Notes: a model not told the origin generated them from the letters alone. Positions 43,912 through 52,593 are shown, counted from the stretch's first letter. The stretch is 64,000 bases of DNA from Reyranella sp. (GCA_030684475.1 JAUXWB010000328.1:43014-107013), one strand, 5' to 3'. Numbers and translations are program-made.

Positions 43912-43952
43912 CAGAGTCGACCAAAGCCGACTCTGCCTTGGCGACGCCAAGG
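43912..43952 (+). promoter_or_regulatory. Two adjoining perfect hairpins upstream of the export operon
   Basis: CAGAGTCG (43912-43919) pairs with CGACTCTG (43928-43935) over an 8-base loop. It is directly followed by CCTTGGC (43936-43942) pairing with GCCAAGG (43946-43952) over GAC. The hairpins abut with no spacer and lie about 70 bases after a TTGACA, so they would fold near the 5' end of a leader about 230 bases long. No known riboswitch is recognised. Confidence 0.5.
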
Positions 43953-44184
43953 GCGTATATTAGCCGTATTTATTGGGCTTATTGGAGTTGCCGCGAGATG
44001 TCTTCGACCGGAGTCTCCATCGGATGCAGCGGGCGGGCAGGGGCTTGGCTTCGTGAGCACAATTCAGTAACTTGCCCATCAACTTGGGTGGGACCGTTCC
44101 GAGCTCTGCCGGCCGGGCCAAGTGGGTGTGAAATCTTCAAAATTGACTGCGATGGTGCTTACCGTGGCGGTCGGGTTGGGTTTG

Positions 44185-44970
44185 ATGGCTAAAATTGCAT
44201 TTCGAGCGCAGTGTCTTGCTGTGGCGTCATCGTTCGTCGTCATTGGTGCTGCCGGCGCGCAAACTCCGCCGGCGCAGGAACAGGGACAGCAACTCGCTCA
44301 GCAGCAGGAGGCTCAGCAGGGCCAAGGCCAGCAGCAGGAGGGTGGTGGACCGCAGCAGGGCGGTGGCCCGCTGCAAGGTGCCGGCCCTCTTCAGGGTGCC
44401 GGCCCCCTTCAGGGGGCAGGTCCGTTGCAGGGCGCGGGTCCGCTTCAGGGCGCCGGTCCGTTGCAAGGTGCCGGCCCGTTGCAGGGTGCGGGTCCGTTGC
44501 AAGGTGCCGGTCCGCTCCAGGGGGCGGGGCCGCTCCAGGGCGCCAGCCCGCTGCAAAGCGCGGCGCCGGTTCAGAATATCGGCCCAGCCGCGGGCCCGGA
44601 TGGGCTCAATGCCCTGAACACCGCGCCGCCACCGGCCGGGCCGCCGCCTGCATTCGCGGGCGGTCCCGTGGCGCCGCCTCCCGGCGGCCCGGTTCCCACG
44701 ACTGTTGGCTCGCTCAACCAGCTGCTGTCGCAGATCATGGCCGGTCCGAATCCGCCGAGCCCGCAGATCCTCGCCGTGCTCGTCAACACGCTGACGCCGC
44801 CGACTCCTCCGACGCCGCCTACTCCGCCTGTGGCGCCGCCGGTGCCGCCCGCGCCGCCGGTCGTGTTTACGCCTCCGCCGACACCGACGCCGACACCGAC
44901 ACCGACGCCAGTCGTCCTTCCGCCGCCGACCTATGACCCGACGAAGCAAACCCCTGTCAGCCCAAGCTAG
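44185..44970 (+). CDS. Secreted hexapeptide-repeat, proline-rich protein, unknown
   Basis: From ATG 44185 the product has 261 residues with a textbook signal peptide (MAKIAFRAQCLAVASSFVV, cleavage near AGA-QTPP). GTG 44122 or ATG 44152 would add up to 21 residues with a second hydrophobic stretch. A Gln-rich segment is followed by 13 exact-length six-residue units, mostly GAGPLQ. A short non-repetitive domain comes next (VGSLNQLLSQIMAG then PQILAVLVNTL), then a Pro/Thr tail (TPPTPPTPPTPP, PTPTPTPTPTP). There are no Cys after the signal. It precedes an outer-membrane barrel, a Wza-type lipoprotein and a Wzz/kinase, so an exported matrix or secretion-channel accessory is likely. I know no described family of this design. 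Confidence 0.75.
   Translation: MAKIAFRAQCLAVASSFVVIGAAGAQTPPAQEQGQQLAQQQEAQQGQGQQQEGGGPQQGGGPLQGAGPLQGAGPLQGAGPLQGAGPLQGAGPLQGAGPLQGAGPLQGAGPLQGAGPLQGASPLQSAAPVQNIGPAAGPDGLNALNTAPPPAGPPPAFAGGPVAPPPGGPVPTTVGSLNQLLSQIMAGPNPPSPQILAVLVNTLTPPTPPTPPTPPVAPPVPPAPPVVFTPPPTPTPTPTPTPVVLPPPTYDPTKQTPVSPS
44341..44574 (+). repeat. 18-bp coding tandem repeat, 13 units (GAGPLQ)
   Basis: Thirteen consecutive 18-base units encode GGGPQQ, GGGPLQ, nine GAGPLQ, GASPLQ and SAAPVQ. Codons vary freely at third positions (GGT/GGC/GGG, CTT/TTG/CTC), while the peptide stays fixed. This points to selection on protein sequence rather than recent DNA slippage. The degenerate units are at both ends. Confidence 0.92.
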
Positions 44971-45040
44971 TAGCCTGGGGCAGCGTCGGGACTTCTATCA
45001 GCCCACACTCGGACCTTTGCCGGGATGGACCGCTGCTCCC

Positions 45041-46387
45041 ATGGCTATCAATGCGAATCGCTCGCAGCTCTTTTGGTCGCCCGTCCTCGGCTGGGCGCTG
45101 CTGTCGTGTCTTGCCTCGGGGGCCCAGGCCCAGGAGGAGACCTCGACACCGGCGCTGCAGACGATCGAGCAGCAGTCGCCCGACGACCCCATCATCGAGC
45201 TGTTGCCATTGCCCGGCGGCGGCTCGGCGACGCGCGAGGAGTTGGGAATCACGATGGGGGCTTTCACGCTCTTCCCGTCGATCGAGATCCTGGGCGGCTA
45301 CGACAGCAACGTCTTCGCCACCAGTGCGCCGACAACCGGTTCGCTGTTCACGGTGATCAAGCCGCAGCTCGACCTGAGGTCGGAGTGGCTGAATCACTCC
45401 ATTCGCCTTCTTGCCTCGGGCGGGTTCGGTTTCTATGCCAGCGCGCCCACGCAAAACTTCGAGAACTACACGCTGCTGGCCGAGGGCAAGCTGGAGATCA
45501 GGCAGGACTTCTACGTCACGGGCAAGGTCGCGGCGATGCGGGCTACCGAAGCGCTGGGCACGCCGGACGTGTCGTTCGCCCAGGCGCCGACCGTCGTCGA
45601 TTCGATCCCGGTCGAGGTCTCGCTCTACCAGAAGTTCAACCGGTTCTTCTACCAGTTGACTGGCGCCGCAGTGCGCTACTGGTACTACGACTTCAGCACC
45701 ATCACGGCGACGGGTCTGCCGGGAACCAGCCGCGATCGCACCGACTACGAGGAGCGGATTCGCCTCGGCTACGAGCTCTTCGACGGAACGTCGTTCTTCA
45801 TCGCGCCCGGCCTCCAGCAGCGCGTCTATACCCAGTTCATCAACGCCGCCGGCCAGCAGCGCGATTCGAACAGCTGGTTCTTCAACGTCGGGGCGACCAC
45901 GGACCTGGGTCCGAAAAGCAAGCTCGAAGGCTTCATCGGCTACCAATCCCTGTCGTACATCGCCGACGGCACCTCCACGGGAGCGACGACATTCGGCCTC
46001 ACGGGAAGCTGGAATGGCTACGAGCCGCTGGTCCTGCGACCGCAGATCCTTCGCAGCATCAACGAATCCGCGCTCACGAACTACCAGAACTATGTTTCGA
46101 CCACGATCGGCGTCGATTTCACCTATGACGTGCATGGGCCGTGGCAGGCCGTCGGCGGCGCGGCCTTCAATTCGGCGGACTATACGCCCGCCGCGGGCGT
46201 TGCGAACGTGAACCCGCGCACGGATTACTTTCTGAAGGGCTCGATCGGCGTGATGTATTCGCTCCGTCCACAGGTTCAGATCGGGCCGCTGTACGAATAT
46301 ACAACGGGCTGGTCGACCGACGTCGCAGCGGGTGGGCCATCGTACACCCGCAACATGTTCTCCATCCGCCTGGTCGCGAAGCGGTGA
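45041..46387 (+). CDS. Outer-membrane beta-barrel protein of polysaccharide export operon
   Basis: The 448-residue product starts at ATG 45041 (MAINANRSQLFWSPVLG); the frame is open to 44933, but that start would overlap the previous gene. A signal peptide ends near GAQAQEE. The mature part is a chain of amphipathic strands with aromatic girdles (EILGGYDSNVFAT, RYWYYDFSTI, YTRNMFSIRLVAKR at the end). It resembles the BBP2-type barrel often found beside Wza/GumB genes in alphaproteobacteria. It probably forms or supports the outer-membrane exit for the polymer. A Wza-type gene follows by 4 bases. Confidence 0.8.
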   Translation: MAINANRSQLFWSPVLGWALLSCLASGAQAQEETSTPALQTIEQQSPDDPIIELLPLPGGGSATREELGITMGAFTLFPSIEILGGYDSNVFATSAPTTGSLFTVIKPQLDLRSEWLNHSIRLLASGGFGFYASAPTQNFENYTLLAEGKLEIRQDFYVTGKVAAMRATEALGTPDVSFAQAPTVVDSIPVEVSLYQKFNRFFYQLTGAAVRYWYYDFSTITATGLPGTSRDRTDYEERIRLGYELFDGTSFFIAPGLQQRVYTQFINAAGQQRDSNSWFFNVGATTDLGPKSKLEGFIGYQSLSYIADGTSTGATTFGLTGSWNGYEPLVLRPQILRSINESALTNYQNYVSTTIGVDFTYDVHGPWQAVGGAAFNSADYTPAAGVANVNPRTDYFLKGSIGVMYSLRPQVQIGPLYEYTTGWSTDVAAGGPSYTRNMFSIRLVAKR

Positions 46388-46391
46388 CGTC

Positions 46392-47027
46392 GTGAACATC
46401 CGAAGCGTTCTCTCCCGATGCCAACAGGCGGCCTCGCGCCGGTCACTGGCCCTCTGGGCCTGTGTCTTCGGCGCCGCTCTTGCGCTCGGCGCCTGCGAAA
46501 CGCAGCCGCCGATGACCACGAAGACGCTGCAGCAACCCTCGCAGCTGACGCAGACGATCCGGATGGGCGAGTACCGTGTCGCGCCGGGCGACAAGATACG
46601 CGTGGTGGTCCTGTCGGACACCGAGCTCTCCGGTGACTACGAGGTCGATTCGACAGGATTGATCTCCCCGCGCATGGCCGGCCGGGTGTCGGTGGTGGGC
46701 ATGACGACGGTCGAGATCGAGGCGATGCTGAGGAACCGCTACCGTGCGGATGGTTATCTGCGGGACCCGAAGCTGAGCGTCGACCTGATCGCTCGCCGGC
46801 CGTTCTACATCGTGGGCGAAATTACGAAGCCGGGGGCGTTTCCGTACGTGAACGGGATCAACGTCCTGCAGGCCGTTGCCATCGCCGGCGGATACACGCG
46901 CCGGGCCTCCAAGACGCGGATCACCGTGAAGCGGTTCAATTCGACGGCGGGCGAAGAGGAGACGGTCACCGAGGATAGTCCAATCGGCCCGGGAGACGTG
47001 ATCCGCGTTCCCGAGCGATGGTTTTAG
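46392..47027 (+). CDS. Polysaccharide export lipoprotein (Wza/GumB-type, short)
   Basis: The 211-residue product starts at GTG 46392. Residues 1-34 are a lipoprotein signal (FGAALALGAC). The Poly_export domain has YRVAPGDKIRVVVLSDTELSG and DYEVDSTGLISPRMAG. One SLBB domain follows with RRPFYIVGEITKPGAFPY and GGYTRRASKTRITV, then GPGDVIRVPERWF at the end. Wza of E. coli is about 380 residues with extra domains, so this is the short GumB-like type that needs another outer-membrane partner. The barrel gene just upstream fits that need. Confidence 0.92.
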   Translation: MNIRSVLSRCQQAASRRSLALWACVFGAALALGACETQPPMTTKTLQQPSQLTQTIRMGEYRVAPGDKIRVVVLSDTELSGDYEVDSTGLISPRMAGRVSVVGMTTVEIEAMLRNRYRADGYLRDPKLSVDLIARRPFYIVGEITKPGAFPYVNGINVLQAVAIAGGYTRRASKTRITVKRFNSTAGEEETVTEDSPIGPGDVIRVPERWF

Positions 47028-47055
47028 TAGCGTCGCGTAAGCGTATTGGGGAACT

Positions 47056-47117
47056 CGCGGTGTGGGACCGCGTGTTGAGTGGAGTGGTTTGCGCCGACCG
47101 GCCGTGGGATGGGCCGG
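47056..47117 (+). promoter_or_regulatory. Hairpins in leader of the Wzz/BY-kinase gene
   Basis: CGCGGT (47056-47061) pairs with ACCGCG (47067-47072), and CCGGCC (47098-47103) pairs with GGCCGG (47112-47117). A third weaker stem, GCAC with GTGC, follows near 47145. The 141-base gap is unusually G/T-rich on the plus strand. No T-run follows any stem, so termination is unlikely. The structure may tune translation of the kinase gene. Confidence 0.35.
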
Positions 47118-47168
47118 CGAGCGTCGTTGGGTGTCCTCCGGAGCACGTAAGGTGCGGAGTGTGGTTGG

Positions 47169-49574
47169 ATGGGATCGATGTCTAGAGCCAGTGAGATCGC
47201 AGATGAACCCGCGATCAGCCGTAGTCCGGCGCTGACGGCCTTGCCGCGTCAGGGCGCGGCCGGCCCGGAAGACGCGTCGAGCGAACTCTGGGGCTGGCTG
47301 CGGCTGCTCAATCGCCACAAGACCCTGATCATCGGGTGCGGTCTTGTTGCGGCCGTGCTGATGGCCCTGGTGATTGCGCAGCAAACGCCCATGTACAAGG
47401 CGTCGTCGCGTCTCATTCTCGACACCCGCACCTTCAAGGTCCTGAGCACCGAAGGCGCCCTGTCGGGCGTCGACACGCTCAACATGGGTGCCATCCAGAG
47501 CGAACTCGAGGTTATCGGGTCGGAATTCGTCGTTGGCCGCGTCGTCGACAAGCTCGGACTGGCCAGCAATCCCGACTTCAACGGCACCAAGCCGCCGGGC
47601 GTGCTCGACTCGGCGCTGGACCCGATTCGCGAGCTCTGGAGCACGGGCATTTCGTCTTTGCTCGCTCCGCCGCCGCCGCCGACACCGGCTCAGGTGCCGA
47701 AGGCTGCGGCGTCGCCATCGCCGCGCGCCGACCGGTCGACCGACGCCAGCGACCCGCGCCGTCAGGCCGCCATCGGCTATGTGTCGGGGCACCTGAACGT
47801 CAACCTGGTGGGACGCACCTTCGTCATCCTCATTACCGCCGAGAGTCCCGACGGCGCCATGTCGGCGCGGATCGCCAACGCCGTCGCGGAGGCCTATCTG
47901 GCCGATCAGATCGACACCAAGAACGAGGCGAACCGGCGGGCGACGGAGTGGCTCGAGCAGCGTCTGGCGGAACTGCGTCGAAATCTCCAGGTCGCCGAGG
48001 AGGCAGTGGCCAGCTACCGCCGCGACAAGGGCCTGGCGGGTAGCCCCGAGGGCGCGATCTCGACCCAGACGCTCACGGAACTCAACTCCCGATACACCGC
48101 CGCGCGCGGCCGCCGCATCGAGAAGGAAGGGCGTCTGGTGGCGCTCAGCAAGGCGAGCCTCAACCCCGGCGAACTTGCCAACATCCCCGAGGTTGCGGGC
48201 AATACGACTCTGGCGGCGCTGCGCATCCAGGACGTGGATCTGAGCCGCAAGTCGGCGGAATTGGCATCGCAACTGGGCGACAGCCATCCCAAGCTGATCC
48301 AGGTGCGCAACGAACTTTCCGCTGTCCGGGCCCGCTTTATCGTCGAAACCCAGCGCATCACGCTCGCAGTCCGGGCCGAACTCGACGCGGCGACGTCGGA
48401 GGAAGAAGAGCTCAAGGAACTGGTCGACAAGGCCTCGGTCGTTTCCGGGGCGGCAAGCCAGTTCGAGGCCGAGCAGAAGCAACTCGAGCGCGAGGCGCAG
48501 TCCAACCGCGCGCTCTACGAGAGTTTCCTGAACCGCTTCAAGGAACTGCGCGAGCAACAGGACATCCAGCGCGCCGACGCGCGCATCCTGGCGTACGCCC
48601 GTCCTTCCGGGGCGCCGTCGTCGCCCAACTTCAAGTCAGGCCTGATGGGCGCCTTCGTGATCGGCTGCCTCCTGGGCATGGCGGGGGCGATCGCCGCCGA
48701 GAAGCTGGATCGGGTCTTCCGCTCCGCGCCCCAGGTCGAGGAAGCAACGGGTGTCAGCGTCCTGGCGATGGTGCCGGAGGTCAAAGGCACGACAACCACG
48801 CGGTCCAATGTCGTCACCACCATCCTCGAGAATACGACCTCACCGGCGGCCGAGGCGGTACGCGCCGTGTTTACCGCGATCAGCCTTGCCAGCCTCGACC
48901 GGCTGCCGCGTGTGGTCGCGGTTACGTCCTCGACGCCGAGCGAAGGCAAGACCACCTTCGTCGCGGCGCTGGGTGGGCTCCTGACCAAAATGAACACCTC
49001 GCGCCGGGTGCTGATCGTCGATCTCGATCTGCGCCAGGCCAAGCTTTCAGTGGCCCTCGGCATCGGCGAACGGGGCGGGACGATCGACGAATACCTGATG
49101 GGGACCAAGACGCTGGCGGAGTGCACGCGGCGCCATGAGCAATCCGGCGTCTACTACATCTGCGCCCGGCCCAACACGCCGAATGCCCCGGAAATCCTCG
49201 AGTCGCACGCCATGAAGGCCGCGGTCGACGTGTTCTCGGACAACTACGACCTGGTGATTCTCGACGCTCCGCCGGTGCTGGCCGTGTCCGATGCGCGCAT
49301 CGTCGCCCGTCTGGCCGATTACACCGTCTTCATCATCCAGTGGGCGAAGACCCACCGCGAAGTGGTCAAGACCGCGGTCGCTTCCCTGCTGGAGGTGACC
49401 TCCCACATCGGCATCGTCATCAACCGGGTCAATCTCTACAAGCACGGGCGTTACGGCTACGGCGACCATGGCGACTACTATTCGCGCTACCGCGGCTACT
49501 ATAGCCAGGGCGAGAAAAGCTCGGCGAAGAGCGATGCGACGCGCCCGGCGCTGAAGCTGGCCTCGAAGAAATAG
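47169..49574 (+). CDS. Wzz-type chain-length regulator fused to BY-tyrosine kinase (Wzc/ExoP-like)
   Basis: The 801-residue product has the proteobacterial Wzc layout. The Wzz domain starts LWGWLRLLNRHKTLIIG, a first membrane helix precedes RLILDTRTFKVLS, a long coiled-coil periplasmic region spans about residues 260-480, and the second helix is GLMGAFVIGCLLGMAG. The kinase has Walker A STPSEGKTTF, Walker A' VLIVDLDLRQAKL and Walker B LVILDAPPVLAVSD. The C-terminus has eight tyrosines in a cluster (YGYGDHGDYYSRYRGYY) for autophosphorylation. A proline- and alanine-rich insert at about residues 160-195 is unusual. A linked BY-phosphatase is not seen. ATG 47178 is an alternative start. Confidence 0.93.
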   Translation: MGSMSRASEIADEPAISRSPALTALPRQGAAGPEDASSELWGWLRLLNRHKTLIIGCGLVAAVLMALVIAQQTPMYKASSRLILDTRTFKVLSTEGALSGVDTLNMGAIQSELEVIGSEFVVGRVVDKLGLASNPDFNGTKPPGVLDSALDPIRELWSTGISSLLAPPPPPTPAQVPKAAASPSPRADRSTDASDPRRQAAIGYVSGHLNVNLVGRTFVILITAESPDGAMSARIANAVAEAYLADQIDTKNEANRRATEWLEQRLAELRRNLQVAEEAVASYRRDKGLAGSPEGAISTQTLTELNSRYTAARGRRIEKEGRLVALSKASLNPGELANIPEVAGNTTLAALRIQDVDLSRKSAELASQLGDSHPKLIQVRNELSAVRARFIVETQRITLAVRAELDAATSEEEELKELVDKASVVSGAASQFEAEQKQLEREAQSNRALYESFLNRFKELREQQDIQRADARILAYARPSGAPSSPNFKSGLMGAFVIGCLLGMAGAIAAEKLDRVFRSAPQVEEATGVSVLAMVPEVKGTTTTRSNVVTTILENTTSPAAEAVRAVFTAISLASLDRLPRVVAVTSSTPSEGKTTFVAALGGLLTKMNTSRRVLIVDLDLRQAKLSVALGIGERGGTIDEYLMGTKTLAECTRRHEQSGVYYICARPNTPNAPEILESHAMKAAVDVFSDNYDLVILDAPPVLAVSDARIVARLADYTVFIIQWAKTHREVVKTAVASLLEVTSHIGIVINRVNLYKHGRYGYGDHGDYYSRYRGYYSQGEKSSAKSDATRPALKLASKK

Positions 49575-49674
49575 GCCGCTTGCGGGAACAGCGAGCCGGG
49601 GACGGTCGGTCGGCGGACCTTGCGGGCCGTCGTGGCGACTGAGCTTCGCCCTTTTCCGAAGGCAGGATCGCCAG

Positions 49675-50532
49675 ATGCCCGGTAGGAGCACCATTCGTGA
49701 GGTCGTCGGGCAGGTCCTTGTGCTCGCCTACAAGGAGGACGTGCGGCCTCTGCTGACGGCACTGGAGGAGGAACGTCTGCCGGCCTCCGTGCAGCGCATC
49801 GAGTATTCGAGCGAAGAACTTGCATACCCTCGCAGTTCGCGATTGCTCCTGAATCATCGCCTCGCCTGGGAGAAGGCGGCTGCGCTGCCGGGCTACACCC
49901 TGATCTGCGAGTCGGATTTCGTGCCGTGCCGCGGTATGGGGGATTTCCCGGTCTTCTGGCCGGTGACCAACGCGCGCGCCTGGGGCTATCTCTATCAAGG
50001 CAGCCCCCGTCTGCTCGCCTTGTCTGAAGGCCGGCCGGTCTACCTTCGGGCCCATGTATCGGCGATGGTCGCCTACGTCATCAACGCAACGACGGCAAAA
50101 ATCCTGCTCGAGTTTTTCGACCATTTATCGGCCACGTACGGCCTGACGCACTACTTTTCGTTCGAGGCCTTCCTGCAGTGGTTCGTCACGGGCAAGGGAG
50201 GCGCCGCCTACATGCCATGGCGGCACTATGGCGAGCATGGCGGGCTCCCCAACCCCGAACATGCGGCCATCGGGAAGCTTCGCCACGGTGGCGAGCATCG
50301 CTCGGACAACTTGATGGCCAAGCTGCATTTTCTGCCTCAGTACGCCCGCGGAAGCACGATGAGGTATCTTCTCGTTCGCGCCAAGTGGCGCCTTCTGGGC
50401 ATTGGCCGGTTGTTGTCCGGCCGCTGGATCGTCGAGACCAGCGTCTATGACCTGTCGTTCAGGGATCGGTGCCGGATGCTCCTTGCCGGCGCTGCGAGAC
50501 TGGCGCCGCGGTTGCCCGTGCTCGGTCGCTGA
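49675..50532 (+). CDS. Putative LPS/polysaccharide glycosyltransferase-like protein
   Basis: The 285-residue product has a single-domain look. LICESDFVPCRGMGDFPVFWP (about residues 77-97) carries an acidic pair like the D-x-D region of GT25/LPS-type enzymes, and AYVINATTAKILLEFF resembles their late strand. YMPWRHYGEHGGLPNPEH is a conspicuous aromatic/His-rich stretch. No signal peptide is seen. I place it as a probable glycosyltransferase by context and these features only; it may belong to an uncharacterised family. Confidence 0.5.
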   Translation: MPGRSTIREVVGQVLVLAYKEDVRPLLTALEEERLPASVQRIEYSSEELAYPRSSRLLLNHRLAWEKAAALPGYTLICESDFVPCRGMGDFPVFWPVTNARAWGYLYQGSPRLLALSEGRPVYLRAHVSAMVAYVINATTAKILLEFFDHLSATYGLTHYFSFEAFLQWFVTGKGGAAYMPWRHYGEHGGLPNPEHAAIGKLRHGGEHRSDNLMAKLHFLPQYARGSTMRYLLVRAKWRLLGIGRLLSGRWIVETSVYDLSFRDRCRMLLAGAARLAPRLPVLGR

Positions 50533-50580
50533 CGAGAAAATGAATGCCAATTTCCGGATGACCTGTCAGAAGTGGGCATC

Positions 50581-51861
50581 ATGCTTCGACGAATCTCCGT
50601 CCTGGGTCTGGGCTATGTCGGCCTGCCGGTCGCAACGGCGTTCGGCCAGGCGGGTTTCCAGGTGGTCGCCTTCGACATCGACGCCAGGCGCGTCGCTGAA
50701 CTCTCGCAGGGGCACGATCGGACCCGCGAGGTCGAGAGCGAAGCGCTGCGCGCGTCCGGGCTTCGCTTCTCGTCCACGCCGGAAGACCTGCGCGCAGCCG
50801 ACTTCCACATCGTCACCGTGCCGACACCGATCGACGCCAGCAAGACGCCCGATCTCGAACCCCTGAAACGCGCGTCGACGACGATCGGCAGAGTGCTCAA
50901 GCGTGGCGACATCGTGGTCTACGAATCGACCGTCTATCCCGGTGTCACCGAGGATGTCTGCATTCCCGTGCTCGAGGCGGCCTCCGGGCTCAAGTGGAAA
51001 ACCGACTTCAATGTCGGCTACTCGCCGGAGCGCATCAATCCCGGCGATCGCGAACGCCGCTTCGCCAACATCCTGAAGATCGTCTCGGCCGACACGCCCA
51101 AGACACTGGATGTCGTCGACAGCACTTACCGCAGCGTCGTGCAGGCCGGCACCTACCGGGCGCCCTCGATGAGGGTTGCGGAATTCGCCAAGGTGCTCGA
51201 GAACACGCAACGCGACGTCAACATCGCGCTGATCAACGAGGTCGCCCTGATATGCGATCGCCTTGGTGTCGACACGCAGGACGTGCTGCAGGCGGCCGGC
51301 ACAAAATGGAATTTCCTCCCCTTCCGGCCCGGACTGGTCGGTGGCCACTGCATCGGAGTCGATCCCTTCTATATCGCCCACAAGGCCGAGGAAGTCGGCT
51401 ACCACCCGCACGTGATCCAATCCGGACGGCGGGTGAACGACAGCATGGGCTTCTATGTCGCCAATCGGGTGGCGCGCAACGTCATGCGAAATACCGGCAA
51501 CGGCCGGCCGCTGGTGACCTTGCTCGGCGTCACCTTTAAGGAGAACGTTCCCGACATCCGCAACACGCGGGTGGTCGACATTGCAAGTGAGCTGAAGGAT
51601 TTCGGAATCGCCGTCCAACTGCACGATCCGATGGCCGACGGTGACCTGCTGAAGCGGGAGTACGGCCTGTCGCTGACTTCGCTCGACGAGCTTCGACCTG
51701 CCGATGCGGTGGTACTGTCGGTTGCCCACAGCAGCTATCGCGAGGGCGGCTGGGCTCTGGTGAGGTCGCTGCTCAAGCCGACCGGCGGCTTCGTGGCCGA
51801 CATCCCCGCCGTGCTCGACCGGGCGACGACGCCGGTGGACGTCACCCTCTGGCGTCTGTAG
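50581..51861 (+). CDS. Nucleotide-sugar dehydrogenase (UDP-HexNAc 6-dehydrogenase, TviB/WbpO type)
   Basis: The enzyme oxidises C6 of a UDP-sugar twice with NAD to give a uronic acid. The 426-residue product opens ISVLGLGYVGLPVATAF, the NAD fold. VPTPIDASKTPDLEPL and ESTVYPGVTEDV follow, and GYSPERINPGD and GGHCIGVDPFYIAHKAE contain the catalytic Cys. The GVDPFYI(A/T) form, rather than the UDP-glucose dehydrogenase pattern, points to UDP-GlcNAc/GalNAc-type substrates. ATG 50581 is preferred; GTG 50572 adds three residues. The uronate could be amidated by the AsnB-like protein; that is inference. Confidence 0.9.
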   Translation: MLRRISVLGLGYVGLPVATAFGQAGFQVVAFDIDARRVAELSQGHDRTREVESEALRASGLRFSSTPEDLRAADFHIVTVPTPIDASKTPDLEPLKRASTTIGRVLKRGDIVVYESTVYPGVTEDVCIPVLEAASGLKWKTDFNVGYSPERINPGDRERRFANILKIVSADTPKTLDVVDSTYRSVVQAGTYRAPSMRVAEFAKVLENTQRDVNIALINEVALICDRLGVDTQDVLQAAGTKWNFLPFRPGLVGGHCIGVDPFYIAHKAEEVGYHPHVIQSGRRVNDSMGFYVANRVARNVMRNTGNGRPLVTLLGVTFKENVPDIRNTRVVDIASELKDFGIAVQLHDPMADGDLLKREYGLSLTSLDELRPADAVVLSVAHSSYREGGWALVRSLLKPTGGFVADIPAVLDRATTPVDVTLWRL

Positions 51862-51886
51862 ACGCGTACATGGGCAGGTAACGAGC

Positions 51887-52555
51887 ATGGATGGTGGCGA
51901 CGGCGGATTGCCAGTGGGGAACGATCTTTTCCGCTTCGAGCGGTGCCTCGACTTTCTCTCGGCGCAAGGGGTGGAAATAGCGCCGAACTCCACGTGGTTG
52001 GATCTGGGTTGCCACCAGGGGCAGTTTCTCAGAATGCTGGTGCGCCGGCATGTGGTGCGCGCCATTGGCTTCGACGACTGGGATCCGGCGTTACGGACCC
52101 CGGAGCCGGGCCCCGTCTGGGAGTACCGCAAGGCCGATCTCGAGCGCGAGCTGCCTTGGGAGACGCCGGTGCCGTTCATTTCGGCCTTCGAGGTGCTCGA
52201 GCACATGATCGACACAGATGGATTTCTGAGGCGCATCTTCGACCGGCTGGAGAAGGGTGGTTGGGTTTTGATATCCACGCCCAACATCAACAGCCTGCGC
52301 AACCGGGTGACCGTGCCTCTCGGTCGTTATCCGACCGGGCTGGAGTACCGAACAGTGATTCACCATGTTCGGCTCTACAATGTGGAGATCCTGACGAAGC
52401 ATCTTCGCGACACCGGCTTTGAGCGCATCTCGGTCCGGGGTGTTGCCTTTCTCCCATTTTCGTCGCCCTTCGGAGAAAGCAGGCTGAGCGCGCTGCTCGC
52501 CGACAAGCTGCCGAGCTTGTGCTCGAACATCATAGCCGTGGCGCGAAAGCCCTGA
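51887..52555 (+). CDS. Class I SAM-dependent methyltransferase
   Basis: The 222-residue protein has motif I WLDLGCHQGQFLRML (36-50), an acidic end to strand 2 (GFDDWDP), and motif III ISAFEVLEHMIDTDGFLRR with the late GGWVLISTPNINSLRNR. These match UbiG-like small-molecule or sugar methyltransferases. The FRYP-type tail YPTGLEYRTVIHHVRLYN is common in glycan-locus methyltransferases. It closes the plus-strand operon, 25 bases after the dehydrogenase, so it may O-methylate the polymer or a sugar intermediate. Confidence 0.85.
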   Translation: MDGGDGGLPVGNDLFRFERCLDFLSAQGVEIAPNSTWLDLGCHQGQFLRMLVRRHVVRAIGFDDWDPALRTPEPGPVWEYRKADLERELPWETPVPFISAFEVLEHMIDTDGFLRRIFDRLEKGGWVLISTPNINSLRNRVTVPLGRYPTGLEYRTVIHHVRLYNVEILTKHLRDTGFERISVRGVAFLPFSSPFGESRLSALLADKLPSLCSNIIAVARKP

Positions 52556-52593
52556 GCGTCGTCGAACTCGCCGCGCCAGGCGCAGGCCGCCGG

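Larger units (their letters stand above)
42246..44184. other. Long interval without a convincing gene
   Basis: About 1.9 kb separate the GT2 gene from the repeat-protein gene. Frames here are short, lack family features and mostly run antisense to each other. Contents that can be supported are a 15-bp triplicate, a decayed glycosyltransferase fragment, a bidirectional terminator, a phased GTTGTC array, a cluster of nine GGACA/TGTCC words (42915-43269), a minus-strand terminator and adjacent hairpins. A 52-codon basic frame at 43624-43782 with GGGAG upstream is possible but unsupported. The last 300 bases become AT-richer (43780-43870) and carry TTGACA at 43840-43845, so a promoter for the export operon probably lies there; I could not place a good -10. 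Confidence 0.6.

Noticed and set aside
44341..44574. 18-bp repeats as a possible CRISPR array
   Set aside because: Units are contiguous with no spacers and are in frame, encoding a fixed hexapeptide.
46443..48557. 704-codon open frame antisense to the Wza-type and Wzz/kinase genes
   Set aside because: It is a shadow of strongly supported genes in high-GC DNA; its translation is Arg/His-rich and has no domain.
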